Positions 45,506-57,404 of a stretch of DNA of 64,000 nt are shown piece by piece. The notes under the pieces are model-generated. The model had not been told where the DNA came from and did no database searches. It saw only the letters and a program-made list of their open reading frames with translations. The number at the start of each line of letters is the position of its first letter. Positions within the stretch are counted from its first letter, which is position 1. The DNA comes from Protonemura montana. Taxonomy: Eukaryota > Arthropoda > Insecta > Plecoptera > Nemouridae. The stretch covers positions 16,203,208 through 16,267,207 of the forward strand of contig OX387609.1 in the NCBI GenBank assembly GCA_947568835.1, given 5' to 3'. A program made the position numbers and the translations under genes.

Positions 45506-45939
45506 GAACAGGTAGGAGTCCCTATTTGCAAGATGTCTCTATGATTTTAATGCTAAATATAGAGTCGGTTAAAAACACGTTTCCAACCAATTTTGACCAA
45601 TTAAGCGGTGAAAACTACGTAAAGCACAAAAACTTTTGAATAAAACACTTAAAATCGTACAGAATCTTTGAGAGGAATCAAAGTCAGAGACTCTCAAGAT
45701 GGCGGCTCGGCTTCAAAGTCTGTGAATGGCAACTGCTAGCCAGGATGTTTGGTATCAGTCGTCTCTTTTGTGAATCTTCAAAGCAGTGATTTGCCCGGAC
45801 TCAGTTTCAATTGTTATTTCCGCGCACACAAAAGATGGCAAACCGAAAAGTCAATCAATAAATAACTGACGATTGAAGAGTAACTGTGCATTGTTGAGTA
45901 ACTTTGTTCGGGCAAAATGCATGAATATTTTATTATTAT
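45506..45939. other. Unassigned spacer
   Basis: No gene recognised. Confidence 0.3.
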
Positions 45940-46285
45940 CAACAAAATAACCGTCTCAAAAATTGATGCCCAAACGCGGACTCGAACCCCGATCTCCACC
46001 TGTCGCGGGTGTTGCTCTAACTAATTGAGCTACTTGGACCACGATCTCCACCTGTCGCGGGTGTTGCTCTAACTAATTGAGCTACTTGGACACTGGCTTT
46101 TTGAGACGATTTTAGTGTATTTGATGAGAATGACAGATCTCCAAGGAGTAGAACCAAGAGGCTGTGAATACTCACAGTCACTCTGATTCTAGTGACGCTA
46201 TATCACGTCACAACCTGTCAAACTCGAATAACTCCAATTTGACGTTGTATGCGTTGCTGTTTTAGGATGAAATCTTATTTAAATT
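45940..46285 (-). mobile_element. tRNA-like element with two units
   Basis: B-box end at 45968-45992, two 52 bp units to 46090, the GTCTCAAAAA motif, then the double-hairpin module (46140-46205) and a tail shared with 48935-49113. Confidence 0.85.
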
Positions 46286-47480
46286 GCAAACGCTTGCAAT
46301 GCGTGGGATATTTTATTATTAACAACACTATAACCGTCTCAGAAATTGATGCCCAAACGCGGACTCGAACCCCGATCTCCACCTGTCGCGGGTGTTGCTC
46401 TGAACCATTGAGCTACTTGGACCCCGATCTCCACCTGTCGCGGGTGTTGCTCTGAACCATTGAGCTACTTGGACCCCGATCTCCACCTGTCACGGGTGTT
46501 GCTCTAACCAATTGAGCTACTTGGACCCCGATCTCCACCTGTCGCGGGTGTTGCTCTAACCAATTGAGCTACTTGGACCCCGATCTCCACCTGTCGCAGG
46601 TGTTGCTCTAACCAATTGAGCTACTTGGACCCCGATCTCCACCTGTCACAAGTGTTGCTCTAGCCAATTGAGCTACTTGGACCCCGATCTCCACCTGTCA
46701 CAAGTGTTGCTCTAGCCAATTGAGCTACTTGGACCCCGATCTCCACCTGTCGCGGGTGTTGCTCTAACCAATTGAGCTACTTGGACCCCGATCTCCACCT
46801 GTCGCAGGTGTTGCTCTAACCAATTGAGCTACTTGGACCCCGATCTCCACCTGTCGCGGATGTTGCTCTGAACCATTGAGCTACTTGAACCCCGATCTCC
46901 ACCTGTCGCGGGTGTTGCTCTAAGCAATTGAGCTACTTGGACCCCGATCTCCACCTGTCGCGGGTGTTGCCCTGAACCATTGAGCTACTTGGACCCCGAT
47001 CTCCACCTGTCGCGGGTGTTGCTCTAAGCAATTGAGCTACTTGGACCCCGATCTCCACCTGTCGCGGGTGTTGCCCTGAACCATTGAGCTACTTGGACCC
47101 CGATCTCCACCTGTCGCGGGTGTTGCTCTAATCAATTGAGCTACTTGGACCCCGATCTCCACCTGTCGCGGGTGTTGCCCTGTACCATTGAGCTACTTGG
47201 ACCCCGATCTCCACCTGTCGCGGGTGTTGCTCTAAGCAATTGAGCTACTTGGACCCCGATCTCCACCTGTCGCGGGTGTTGCTCTAATCAATTGAGCTAC
47301 TTGGACCCCGATCTCCACCTGTCGCGGGTGTTGCTCTAAGCAATTGAGCTACTTGGACCCCGATCTCCACCTGTCGCGGGTGTTGCCCTGAACCATTGAG
47401 CTACTTGGACCCCGATCTCCACCTGTCGCGGGTGTTGCCCTGAACCATTGAGCTACTTGGACACTGGGTTTTTGAGAGGA
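46286..47480 (-). mobile_element. tRNA-like element with about 21 units
   Basis: B-box end at 46351-46375, then about 21 units of 52 bp to 47463, ending at ACTGGGTTTTTGAGA. Units alternate between GCTCTAACCAATTGAG, GCTCTAAGCAATTGAG and GCCCTGAACCATTGAG forms. The alternation at 46900-47330 looks like a two-unit higher-order repeat. Confidence 0.93.
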
Positions 47481-47734
47481 TTCTAGTGTTCGGGCAAGAT
47501 GCATGAGAACCTCTGGTGATGAACCACTCGAGTAGCCACTCATGTGGCCGGTTGCCGAGTTGCACCACAAAACTTGCCCAAATATAAATGACATGCAAAT
47601 GGTCGATCGGTTGTTGTGAATAATGAAGGGTGTTTCTGGTTCGTGTTATCTCTCCCGAGGGCATTTAATGCAACCATCGGCATTAAATACTTGGTTCGCT
47701 TAAAATGCTGACGCAGGCGTTAAATCGCTCAAAT
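47481..47734. other. Short spacer
   Basis: Nothing recognised. Confidence 0.3.
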
Positions 47735-48310
47735 AAGCAACACTGATGAGCTGGGTGTTGGGTGGGTGACCAATCTCATTCAAAGCATAACCACATAGCG
47801 TAACAAAGTGACAAGGCTAAGCGGTGGCCGGTCCTTGGTGCTGTTGGACAGAGGCAGCCAACACAGTGTGTCAAAGTGACAAGGCTAAGCGGTGGCCGGT
47901 CCTTGTTGCTGTTGGACAGGAGCAGCCAACACAGTGTGTCAAAGTGACAAGGCTAAGCGGTGGCCGGTCCTTGGTGCTGTTGGACAGGAGCAGCCAACAC
48001 AGTGTGTGAAAGTGACAAGGCTAAGCGGTGGCCGGTCCTTGGTGCTGTTGGACAGGAGCAGCCAACACAGTGTGTGAAAGTGACAAGGCTAAGCGGTGGC
48101 CGGTCCTTGGTGCTGTTGGACAGGAGCCGCAAACACATTGTGTCAAAGTGACAAGGCTAAGCGGTGGCCGGTCCTTGGTGCTGTTGGACAGGAGCAGCCA
48201 ACACAGTGTGTCAAAGTGACAAGGCTAAGCGGTGGCCGGTCCTTGGTGCTTGTCGTATAAACTAGCACCGGGTTCACTCTCAGTTCCCTTCTACGCCAGA
48301 TCGCCTGACT
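47735..48310 (+). mobile_element. 5S-headed SINE with 68 bp array
   Basis: A 5S-core relic at 47737-47781 (AATAAGCAACACTGATGAGC, GGTGGGTGACC), then 6.7 units of the 68 bp repeat (47805-48258). The tail (GCACCGGGTTCACTC, TCCCTTCTACGCC) corresponds to that of the 18136 SINE. It links the 68 bp family to a 5S-derived SINE subfamily. Confidence 0.75.
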
Positions 48311-48934
48311 GACCAGCAGTTGCGTGTTTACGACTTTACCGCAATAACTTGCTGTGGTTAGCAATTGAATCGAGCTGACGTGGCGGGCAGGGTCGGGGCC
48401 GGGTCGGGTGGGGAGAGGTGAGGGTGGTAGTTTTAAACAGGGTTAACGACAACGCCAGCCAATTTCAGGGCAGCGCGAGGTACTTCTTGGGGGCGGCTAA
48501 GAGGCACTGCGATGGGCGGACTGACCTTACAAGAAGATTGCTTCTGTTGATGCCAAGCGCCATCGAGGCCGATTACAGAAGTCTTTATCGATGGAATTTA
48601 GCGCGTGTTTTTCAAAGGTGTTTTCGTGCCTAGTGAACGTTTTGACACCGAATGAACGTTTGCCTTGTGTTTACAGCAATGCACCAAACAGACGATCATG
48701 CCGACCTGTTTTATTTTGCAAAGTGATCGACCATGAAACCTGGGAATCGATATCACGAGCGTTAAATTGACCGAGATAACGGTTCGTTATCTCTAACGGA
48801 CAGTTACGTGATACCAAACCTGGACATGCTAACCTGTATCCAGGGCAATGTGTTGACTGCAGGGTGAAGGAAACATTGCTGTAAAATGCCAGCAAAACCT
48901 TCCATGAAAACTCGACTACTTCGACTTTTCCTAA
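48311..48934. other. Unassigned spacer
   Basis: No gene recognised. Confidence 0.3.
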
Positions 48935-49175
48935 AAGCTTTTTGAGATGATTTTAGTGTATTTGATGAGAATGACGGATCTCCAAGGAGTAGAACCAAGA
49001 GGCTGTGAATACTCACAGTCACTCTGATTCTAGTGACGCTATATCACGTCACAACCTGTCAATCTCGAGTAACTTCAATTTGACGTTGGATTCGTTGGAT
49101 TTTAGATGAAATCCTAGAGTCCCCGTTTGGGCATCAATTTTTGAGACGGTTATAGTGTTCATAATAATAAAAAAA
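48935..49175. mobile_element. tRNA-like element flanks without array
   Basis: Motif CTTTTTGAGATGATTTTAGT, the double-hairpin module, then AGTCCCCGTTTGGGCATC and TTTTTGAGACGGTTATAGTG. All tRNA-like units except the last few bases are gone, consistent with loss by recombination. Confidence 0.7.
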
Positions 49176-49879
49176 CTATCCACACTAGCTTCATCCTTGC
49201 CACTAGCATCACGGCCCGGTGTCTGTTATTTTCTTTTAAATCTTTTAAAATATCATAACATTTGTAAAATGAATTGGTCTCTAAGGAGGAGTAAACCAAG
49301 CAATTTTTTTTTGGTTTGCGTTGGTAAAACTGGATCTCAGTGAACCTAACCCCGGCCCCGTGGATCGTAGAAACAATACGGTCGAGTCAGTGCATGTGTG
49401 ATAAATGTTTGAAACACTAGAAGGCTGTGGACCGAGTGCTTGTTGTGCCAAGTAATGAATTAATTGTTGCTAGGCTACGCCGACTAAACCTCTAGGACAG
49501 CAGCACTGTTCAATTAGTTACTACCGACGCCGCCAGAGTGTGCTCCAGTCGACGGACATTACTCGCCAAATGAGCAGAGATTTTCGAAACAGTCCGTTGG
49601 AGTTTATCAAGTTGCTGCATAAATTAAATCGATATCACAAATTGGCGATTATTTGAGAAACCCCAAGGACAAGATAAATTCATTTTAACTTACGTTTCTA
49701 TTGAACGCATTTAGGCCAGTGCCACAGGGAAATTTTTGCAAACAGTGCGTCGTTAAACATCACAAATCAAACGATTCTTATCGATGATTTGTCTTGAATT
49801 ATCCAACTGTATTTATTTGTAACAGACTCTGCAAGTTTAGAAGATGCACACGATTACACGCCACGCTTTATAAGTAATA
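49176..49879. other. Spacer with a SINE-tail relic
   Basis: A decayed 5S-SINE 3' end lies at 49710-49770 (GCGTCGTTAAACATCACAAA). No gene recognised. Confidence 0.5.
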
Positions 49880-50285
49880 TAGGTAGAGTTTCAACGTCAA
49901 TGTTACAGTCTCTGCGTGAAAGATGGCCGCCAAATGACTACCTTACCGACAAAAATGCAGAGTACCGGAAGTTCACGTTAAGTGGAGCCACTGTCGTATG
50001 AAATTTAATTTCGATATTTATCGTATTTACTCGCTTTTTAATATCGTTACGTGTATATCAATCGTTGAGGTAAACATTGATGAAGATTTTTTGAGCATGA
50101 AAAGTTTCAAAAGTGAGTTAACCTACGAGAAATATCTAAATTAAATTTCATACGACAGTAGCTCCACTTAACGTGACGTTCCGGTACTCTGCATTTTTGT
50201 CGGTAAGGTAGTCATTTGGCGGCCATCTTTCACGCAGAGACTGTAACATTGACGTTGTTTCTCTACCTAGAACCTGCACTCAACG
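49880..50285. mobile_element. Foldback MITE, first of a tandem pair
   Basis: Same element as 30698-31121. The outermost bases of the left end are missing (it starts ATAGGTAGAGTTTCAACG); the right end is intact. Confidence 0.9.
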
Positions 50286-50290
50286 GTGAT

Positions 50291-50698
50291 ATAGGTAGAG
50301 TTTCAACGTCAATGTTACAGTCTCTGCGTGAAAGATGGCCGCCAAATTACTACCTTACCAACAAAAATGCAGAGTACCGGAACATCACGTTAAGTGGAGC
50401 CACTGTCGTATGAAATTTAATTTCGATATTTCTCGTAGGTTAACTCACTTTTGAAACTTTTCATACTCAAAAAATCTCCATAAATGTTTATCTCAACGAT
50501 TGATAAACACGTAACGATATTAAAAAGCGAGTAACCTACGAGAAATATCGAAATTAAATTTCATACGACAGTGGCTCCACTTAACGGGGTGTTCCGGTAC
50601 TCTGCATTTTTGTCGGTAAGGTAGTCATTTGGCGGCCATCTTTCACGCAGAGACTGTAACATTGACGTTCTGTCTCTACCTAGAACCTGCACTCAACG
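50291..50698. mobile_element. Foldback MITE, second of a tandem pair
   Basis: Follows the first copy after five bases and begins at the same truncated left position. The core is in the opposite orientation to that of the first copy. Confidence 0.9.
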
Positions 50699-51404
50699 GT
50701 AATAGAGACACAAATGTAATGGAATTGGATTGCGATCGGATGAGAGTTAATTGATTTGTTTCAATGTGAACTATTGGTAAACCAATATGAAAGGTGACAA
50801 GAATATTTGAGTGCGTTTATCTCCTCGCTGAACTGGATTAGCATCGACAAAAGAGCTCTGAAAAAACCGTTATTTTAAATTTGTTTGTCAGGTGACACTG
50901 CGTTTAGTTGAATAAAATCTGCCAGCGCGGCTCACAGCGCTCCACGAGAATCCGCGGCGAAACTAGAAACTTCACAATGCCTCTGCGGTTTCAAACAACA
51001 TTTAGCACTCGCACCGCGACCGGATGTTACGTCATCGCTGACGTCAAAACAGTGCTGGAGAATTCACGCTTCGCTGACCTTGAGCTTCTGTCAAAGTTGA
51101 ACATTTTGGCCGTCACAATGCCAATGGTTGGGGAGGAAAAAGATCAAATGAAACGCATGGAAAAGTGTTTTGCCTTGAGTTTTCAACCCTGGAGTTACAA
51201 CCCACGCCTTCTTGTTTATATTCACGTCAGATAAAAAAAAAGCGTGGGCTGAAATCGCTGAGCAGGAACACAAAATCAGCTGGCGAAGCGAAAACTCTAC
51301 AAATCTTCTAGTTTTGCTATCAGCGAACATTCTCTTTCCAGAAACTTCAAGTGTTTGTTCATGATAACCTTTCACCATTGAGTCTACAGGTAAAGTCAGA
51401 GCTA
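50699..51404. other. Unassigned spacer
   Basis: An open plus frame at 50908-51234 (108 residues) has no recognised motif and I do not call it. Confidence 0.3.
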
Positions 51405-53160
51405 ATTTTAAACTGTACTACCATAGCGATAATGTTAAACTGTACTACCATAGCGCTAATGTTAAACTGTACTACCATAGCGCTAATGTTAAACTGTACT
51501 ACCATAGCGCTAATGTTAAACTGTACTACCATAGCGCTAATGTTAAACTGTACTACCATAGCGCTAATGTTAAACTGTACTACCATAGCGCTAATGTTAA
51601 ACTGTACTACCATAGCGCTAATGTTAAACTGTACTACCAAAGCGCTAATGTTAAACTGTACTACCATAGCGCTAATGTTAAACTGTACTACCATAGCGCT
51701 AATGTTAAACTGTACTACCATAGCGCTAATGTTAAACTGTACTACCATAGCGCTAATGTTAAACTGTACTACCATAGCGCTAATGTTAAACTGTACTACC
51801 ATAGCGCTAATGTTAAACTGTACTACCATAGCGCTAATGTTAAACTGTACTACCATAGCGCTAATGTTAAACTGTACTACCATAGCGCTAATGTAAAACT
51901 GTACTACCATAGCGCTAATGTTAAACTGTACTACCATAGCGCTAATGTTAAACTGTACTACCATAGCGCTAATGTTAAACTGTACTACCATAGCGCTAAT
52001 GTTAAACTGTACTACCATAGCGCTAATGTTAAACTGTACTACCATAGCGCTAATGTTAAACTGTACTACCATAGCGCTAATGTTAAACTGTACTACCATA
52101 GCGCTAATATTAAACTGTACTACCATAGCGCTAATGTTAAACTGTACTACCATAGCGCTAATGTTTAACTGTACTACCATAGCGCTAATGTTAAACTGTA
52201 CTATCATAGCGCTAATGTTAAACTGTACTACCTTAGCGCTAATGTTAAACTGTACTACCATAGCGCTAATGTTAAACCGAACTACCATAGCGCTAATGTT
52301 AAACCGAACTACCATAGCACTAATGTTAAACTGTACTACCATAGCGCTAATGTTAAACTGTACTACCATAGCGCTAATGTTAAACTGTACTACCATAGCG
52401 CTAATGTTAAACTGTACTACCATAGCGCTAATGTAAAACTGTACTACCATAGCGCTAATGTTAAACTGTACTACCATAGCGCTAATGTTAAACTGTACTA
52501 CCATAGCGCTAATGTTAAACTGTACTACCATAGCGCTAATGTTAAACTGTACTACCATAGCGCTAATGTTAAACTGTACTACCATAGCGCTAATGTTAAA
52601 CTGTACTATCATAGCGCTAATGTTAAACTGTACTACCTTAGCGCTAATGTTAAACTGTACTACCATAGCGCTAATGTTAAACTGTACTACCATAGCGCTA
52701 ATGTTAAACCGAACTACCATAGCACTAATGTTAAACTGTACTACCATAGCGCTAATGTTAAACTGTACTACCATAGCGCTAATGTTAAACTGTACTACCA
52801 TAGCGCTAATGTTAAACTGTACTACCATAGCGCTAATGTAAAACTGTACTACCATAGCGCTAATGTTAAACTGTACTACCATAGCGCTAATGTTAAACTG
52901 TACTACCATAGCGCTAATGTTAAACTGTACTACCATAGCGCTAATGTTAAACTGTACTACCATAGCGCTAATGTTAAACTGTACTACCATAGCGCTAATG
53001 TTAAACTGTACTACCATAGCGCTAATGTTAAACTGTACTACCATAGCGCTAATGTTAAACTGTACTACCATAGCGCTAATGTTAAACCGTACTACCATAG
53101 CGCTAATGTTAAACTGTACTACCATAGCGCTAATGTTAAACCGTACTACCGTAGCGCTAA
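51405..53160 (+). repeat. 27 bp minisatellite, forward block
   Basis: About 65 units of GTACTACCATAGCGCTAATG plus TTAAACT. A block near 52140-52450 (with TTTAACTG, ACTATC, ACCTTAG, ACCGAAC variants) is repeated near 52610-52830. The unit is nine codons long, so a 653-residue minus frame runs through it; not a gene. Confidence 0.97.
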
Positions 53161-53171
53161 TATTGAGCGTA

Positions 53172-53650
53172 CTATAGTTTAACATTAGCGCTATGGTAGT
53201 ACAGTTTAACATTAGCGCTATGGTAGTACAGTTTAACATAAGCGCTATGGTAGTACAGTTTAACATTAGCGCTATGTTAGTACAGTTTAACATTAGCGCT
53301 ATGGTAGTACAGTTTAACATTAGCGCTATGGTAGTTCAGTTTAGCATTAGCGCTATGGTAGTACAGTTTAAAATTAGCGCTATGGTAGTACAGTTTAACA
53401 TTAGCGCTATGGTAGTACAGTTTAACATTAGCGCTATGGTAGTACAGTTTAACATTAGCGCTATGGTAGTACAGTTTAACATTAGCGCTATGGTAGTTCA
53501 GTTTAACATTAGCGCTATGGTAGTACAGTTTAACATTAGCGCTATGGTAGTACAGTTTAACATTAGCGCTATGGTAGTACAGTTTAACATTAGCGCTATG
53601 GTAGTACAGTTTAACATTAGCACTATGGTAGTACAGTTTAACATTAGCGC
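53172..53650 (-). repeat. 27 bp minisatellite, inverted block
   Basis: About 18 units of the same repeat in reverse orientation, joined to the forward block across about 11 bp (53160-53172). This makes a very long imperfect palindrome. Confidence 0.97.
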
Positions 53651-53869
53651 AGACTTTGTTCAGCCCTGACTTCACTTCATTAGCGAATCGCTTGTTCAGA
53701 GAAAGGAATTTCAGGTGGCGCTGTTTTATTGCGGCGGCTGGCATTGCAATCAATTGCCACTGAATGCCACGTGTTTACTCACTAGTTCAGTCATTTCCCG
53801 CGGAGAGCGCTCGTTGAGTTCCGTGCGAAAACATGGAACTGTTAATCAAGGTCATGATTTAATCAAAGT

Positions 53870-53925
53870 TGAGTGGTAACCCATCCGATGCATGGGCTGG
53901 CGCATTGTTGCTTAACCTGTGAGTG
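53870..53925 (-). repeat. 5S-core relic
   Basis: On minus GGTTAAGCAACAATGCGCC and CATCGGATGGGTTACC match box A and the intermediate element of the 5S-derived SINE head. No tail seen. Confidence 0.6.
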
Positions 53926-54704
53926 TTGCTCAAGCACAGATGGGGTAAAGTACGGAAATGACTTCTTTAACCTGAAAAAGAAAGACCTCCTGAAGTCCAA
54001 CTGCTCAGCCGTGTCAAGCGGTGGTGAAGAAAAATCAGTTTTATGCTAATTTTCCCGATGCTTACTGAGCTCGTAATTTCGTCGCTCAATGGGAAAGACT
54101 TTCGCGGGAAGCGAACAAAGAATCTCCAGACGCCATTGTCTTAAATCGCTTCTCTTAAGGCGAGAGCAAACGGAAAGTAAAAATTAATTTGAATTCGAAT
54201 GAAGAAATCTTTAGCTTTGTAATTCTTTGGTGATCTTTTCTCTCTCTCTCTCTCCTTATCTTGTGACGTCATGCACGTACCGTTCTTGCCCGGAATAGAA
54301 TGGAATTAACTCGTGTTTATTTTCCCTTTCAACCAATATTCATGTTCACATATTTATGGATTGAAAATATCTGCGAAAAGAGCCCACACGAGCATGCGCA
54401 CGTGTGCGTGGTCGGCATATTTTATGAAGAGGAAATCTAAATAAATATTGATTTAAACATGGCCGACATAATGCTAGACAAGGAACTAAAAAGAAATACA
54501 AAAGCAACGCTTTGTAATTACATGTACTTTGAGCCGGAGTTTGCCAGGCCATTCGTCTTTTGCTCCGAAGGTTTAGTACCACTAATTTCCCCAGCTTGAC
54601 ACGTGGGTAAAAGCAAATGGCGACATAACATTCCACGGCGACATGAATAAACGCCGCCGTGTGTCATTCTGTTGAAACCCCGCCCCTTGGTATTATCTCT
54701 ACAG
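53926..54704. other. Unassigned spacer
   Basis: (TC)n at 54238-54255. No gene recognised. Confidence 0.3.
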
Positions 54705-54743
54705 GCGCTCGCATCTCTCCCTGAGATCGCAGATATTTATGAG
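54705..54743 (+). CDS. Candidate micro-exon, unknown gene
   Basis: Acceptor TTGGTATTATCTCTACAG and donor TATGAG|GTTAGT bound 39 bp reading ALASLPEIADIYE, phase 0 at both ends. Too short to assign. Confidence 0.25.
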
Positions 54744-55591
54744 GTTAGTTAACACCGTAGACCTGACGCTGTCATGGCGGCCGCCAGCGCGTGACGTCAT
54801 CTCATTGTGGGCCACAAGCCTCTCAGTTTCTCCGCAAAGATGGCGCTGAAATCGCTCCGTCAAAAGCCCGGGAAATTTAAAAGAAATGTAAACGGCTTAA
54901 AACGGTAGACAATTTTTAATTACGCAAAGACGCTGTGTTGCAATTTACATCACTGCGTAACGGGTTTTGAGCAACCGAATGAAACAAAATGGCCGTCCGG
55001 TTGTCACATTTGTGAAACAGATCTTGAAAACGAAATAAACTACCGACATTTTAGGGAAACTAGTTCTGTCTCCCAGATTGTCAACTCTGGAGGCGAACAA
55101 ATGCGGTCCCGTCAAGTCGGCGCGTGAAACCGATTCCCTTGCCTATGCACGTTGAGTTAAGATAGCACCGGCTGGCTTCTTCGTCGAGCATCGGGGCGTT
55201 CGACCGAGGTGGGCGCATTCCACGCCGTCTCCCAATCTGATTGATGGCGAGAGAACGGGGAGTCCCGGCTCTTCTCTGCCGTCGGTAGCGGCTTACACCA
55301 AGCACCACTCGACGGCTACGTCGTGTATTCTGACTTAAGCCGCGACGTTGAGAAGAAAGGGATCCTGCCGTTGACGATCTAATAAATGGAGCCGTCTTCT
55401 TTTCTTGCAAAGCGTTGCTTGAATGAAAACCTACTTTTCAAGTCTTGTGGAAATTCGGATCTTCATCGTGCAGATAGTTTTCTTCATCGTTTATCCTAGG
55501 GACTTGGGGACTTGGGGACGGGTCAAAGTGGTCCGTCGATGCCCTTTCAAAGTCAGGCGGGTTTCGGCCAAAATTATATTATAATATTAAA

Positions 55592-55628
<37 letters not shown>

Positions 55629-55761
55629 TTATATTATATTATTATTTATGGGTTATATTTTGACATTTACACACGTGAGTTTCACTATTTAAGGTTTAAT
55701 TAATTCATTTTTAAAACACATTTATGTTTCTCTTGAACAATTTCTATTTCTGAGAAGTGAG
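54744..55761. other. Spacer with (TAA)n and an unassigned frame
   Basis: A minus-strand frame of 109 residues (55081-55410), arginine- and serine-rich, in a CpG-richer patch has no recognised domain. (AAT)n runs at 55587-55627. Confidence 0.3.
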
Positions 55762-55823
55762 GATTTGCCACATCACCGTCAATGTGCCACATAATGAAAG
55801 AAATGTTGAGATTGGTACGCGTG
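55762..55823 (+). CDS. Candidate exon, unknown gene
   Basis: A pyrimidine tract (TTTCTATTTCTGAGAAGTGAG) and donor CGTG|GTAAGA bound 62 bp. One base, then ICHITVNVPHNERNVEIGTR, then one base. Weak call based on frame and splice signals only. Confidence 0.2.
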
Positions 55824-55957
55824 GTAAGAACTTAACTTGCTTTCCGATTGCTGGTTTAGAATTTAACATCCCGTTTACAAGGGATTCATGGAATTGTATT
55901 GATTTTTAACTACCTAACAAACGGACCGTTAATTCCCTAACAAACCGTTAAACAACT

Positions 55958-56940
55958 GGGCCGGATTCACAAAGAGTCCTAACTTTATTAACATATTAGA
56001 GATAATACTGTAGTACTATTACTGTGCTAATATCGTATTAACGTATTCCCATATTAGTGCTATTCCGCATTCACAAACAAAATATTAGCGCGGTCTTAGC
56101 AGTATTAGGTTACGTCACTAATTTAGACGTGACGTCATGACACGTGAAATTTCGACCAATCAGTGCAGGGTGCGCATTTATTCAAATAACGTTCGTCTGT
56201 TGTTATATTCAAGCGAACATGAACCACTGATCTCAAATAACCTGGGCAATTAAACCATAACTAACTCAATAAAATAACTCATATAAATAAAACTAATAAA
56301 TCATATAAATAATAACTCAATAAAACCGCAATGCTGCGAGTACTTGGGTAGGAATAGGGATTCCCCTTGATCTGAACGAATCTCTCTGTAGAGTGTCACC
56401 GATTTCTTGACAGAGCTCTACTATGGCATTCCTGGGAAGGCGATACCATCGTAGCAAAAAGTTGTCGGGCACATTTAAAGGATCTATTCTTCATTTAAAA
56501 TAAACTGAACAGCGGCAGGTAACATTTCATTAAACTTACACTTGAATTCAATTAATGACACTGACAATTACGGCGAACAAGCAATCGAACACGCCCACCT
56601 TAGGAGACGTCAAAGCGAAGTCTCAAAGAGGTTAAGTCTGACATTTCTTCGTAATTCGCGGGAATATAATGAAATGATCGTTGTGCTCCACCGAAATATA
56701 CATTATTTCAAATGTCATTTGTGAACTAACAAAAATCTCACAGAAAATAAGACATTAAAATTTAAATGGGATAGTCTTAACTTCCCTACTACCAGTCAGG
56801 ACTGGTAGTAGACTTCAGATCGAATAGCGACTCTAATATTCTTTGTGAATTGGGACTAGTGGCCATTCTTTCATTACCTTGATATTCGTAATTAAGTTAA
56901 TACGATACTAAGAGTTATGACCCTTTATGAATCCGGGCCC
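55958..56940 (-). mobile_element. Harbinger-type DNA transposon relic
   Basis: Ends are inverted: GGGCCGGATTCACAAAGAGT at left and, read inward from the right, GGGCCCGGATTCATAAAGGG. On minus, 56490-56320 encodes 57 residues typical of the HARBI1 nuclease N-terminus: NFLLRWYRLPRNAIVELCQE ... GIPIPTQVLAALRFY, then a stop. The catalytic DDE region is absent, so the element is internally deleted. I could not confirm the 3 bp target duplication. A plus frame at 56542-56724 may be a remnant or chance. Confidence 0.8.
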
Positions 56941-56981
56941 TGTACTTTAAACTGACAGATGACTGAACTGAGCATTTAAAT

Positions 56982-57404
56982 CGTTGAGTGTAGGTTCTAG
57001 GTAGAGAAACAACGTCAATGTTACAGTCTCTGCGGGAAAGATGGCCGCCAAATGACTACCTTACCGACAAAAATGCAGAGTACCGGAACATCACGTTACG
57101 TGGAGCCACTGTCGTATGAATTTTTATTTCGATATTTCTCGTTGGTTAACTCGCTTTTGAGACTTTTCATTCTAAAAAAATCTCCATCGATGTTGACCTC
57201 AACGATTGATAAACACGTAACGATATTAAAAAGCGAGTGACCTACAAGAAATATCAAAATTAAATTTCATACGACAGTGGCTCCACTTAACGTGATGTTC
57301 CGGTACTCTGCATTTTTTTCGGTAAGGTAGTCATTTGGCGGCCATCTTTCACGCAGAGACTGTAACATTAACGTTCTGTCTCTACCTAGAACCTGCACTC
57401 AACG
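56982..57404. mobile_element. Foldback MITE, full copy
   Basis: Starts CGTTGAGTGTAGGTTCTAGG and ends with its complement. Its right end passes without a break into the 47 bp array. Confidence 0.9.

Noticed and set aside
51359-53320. 653-residue minus-strand reading frame
   Set aside because: Entirely a 9-residue repeat from the 27 bp array. The unit is a multiple of three and lacks stops.
55081-55410. rRNA or gene fragment in a CpG-rich patch
   Set aside because: I compared it mentally with the 28S 3' region and found no convincing match. The 109-residue frame has no recognised motif.
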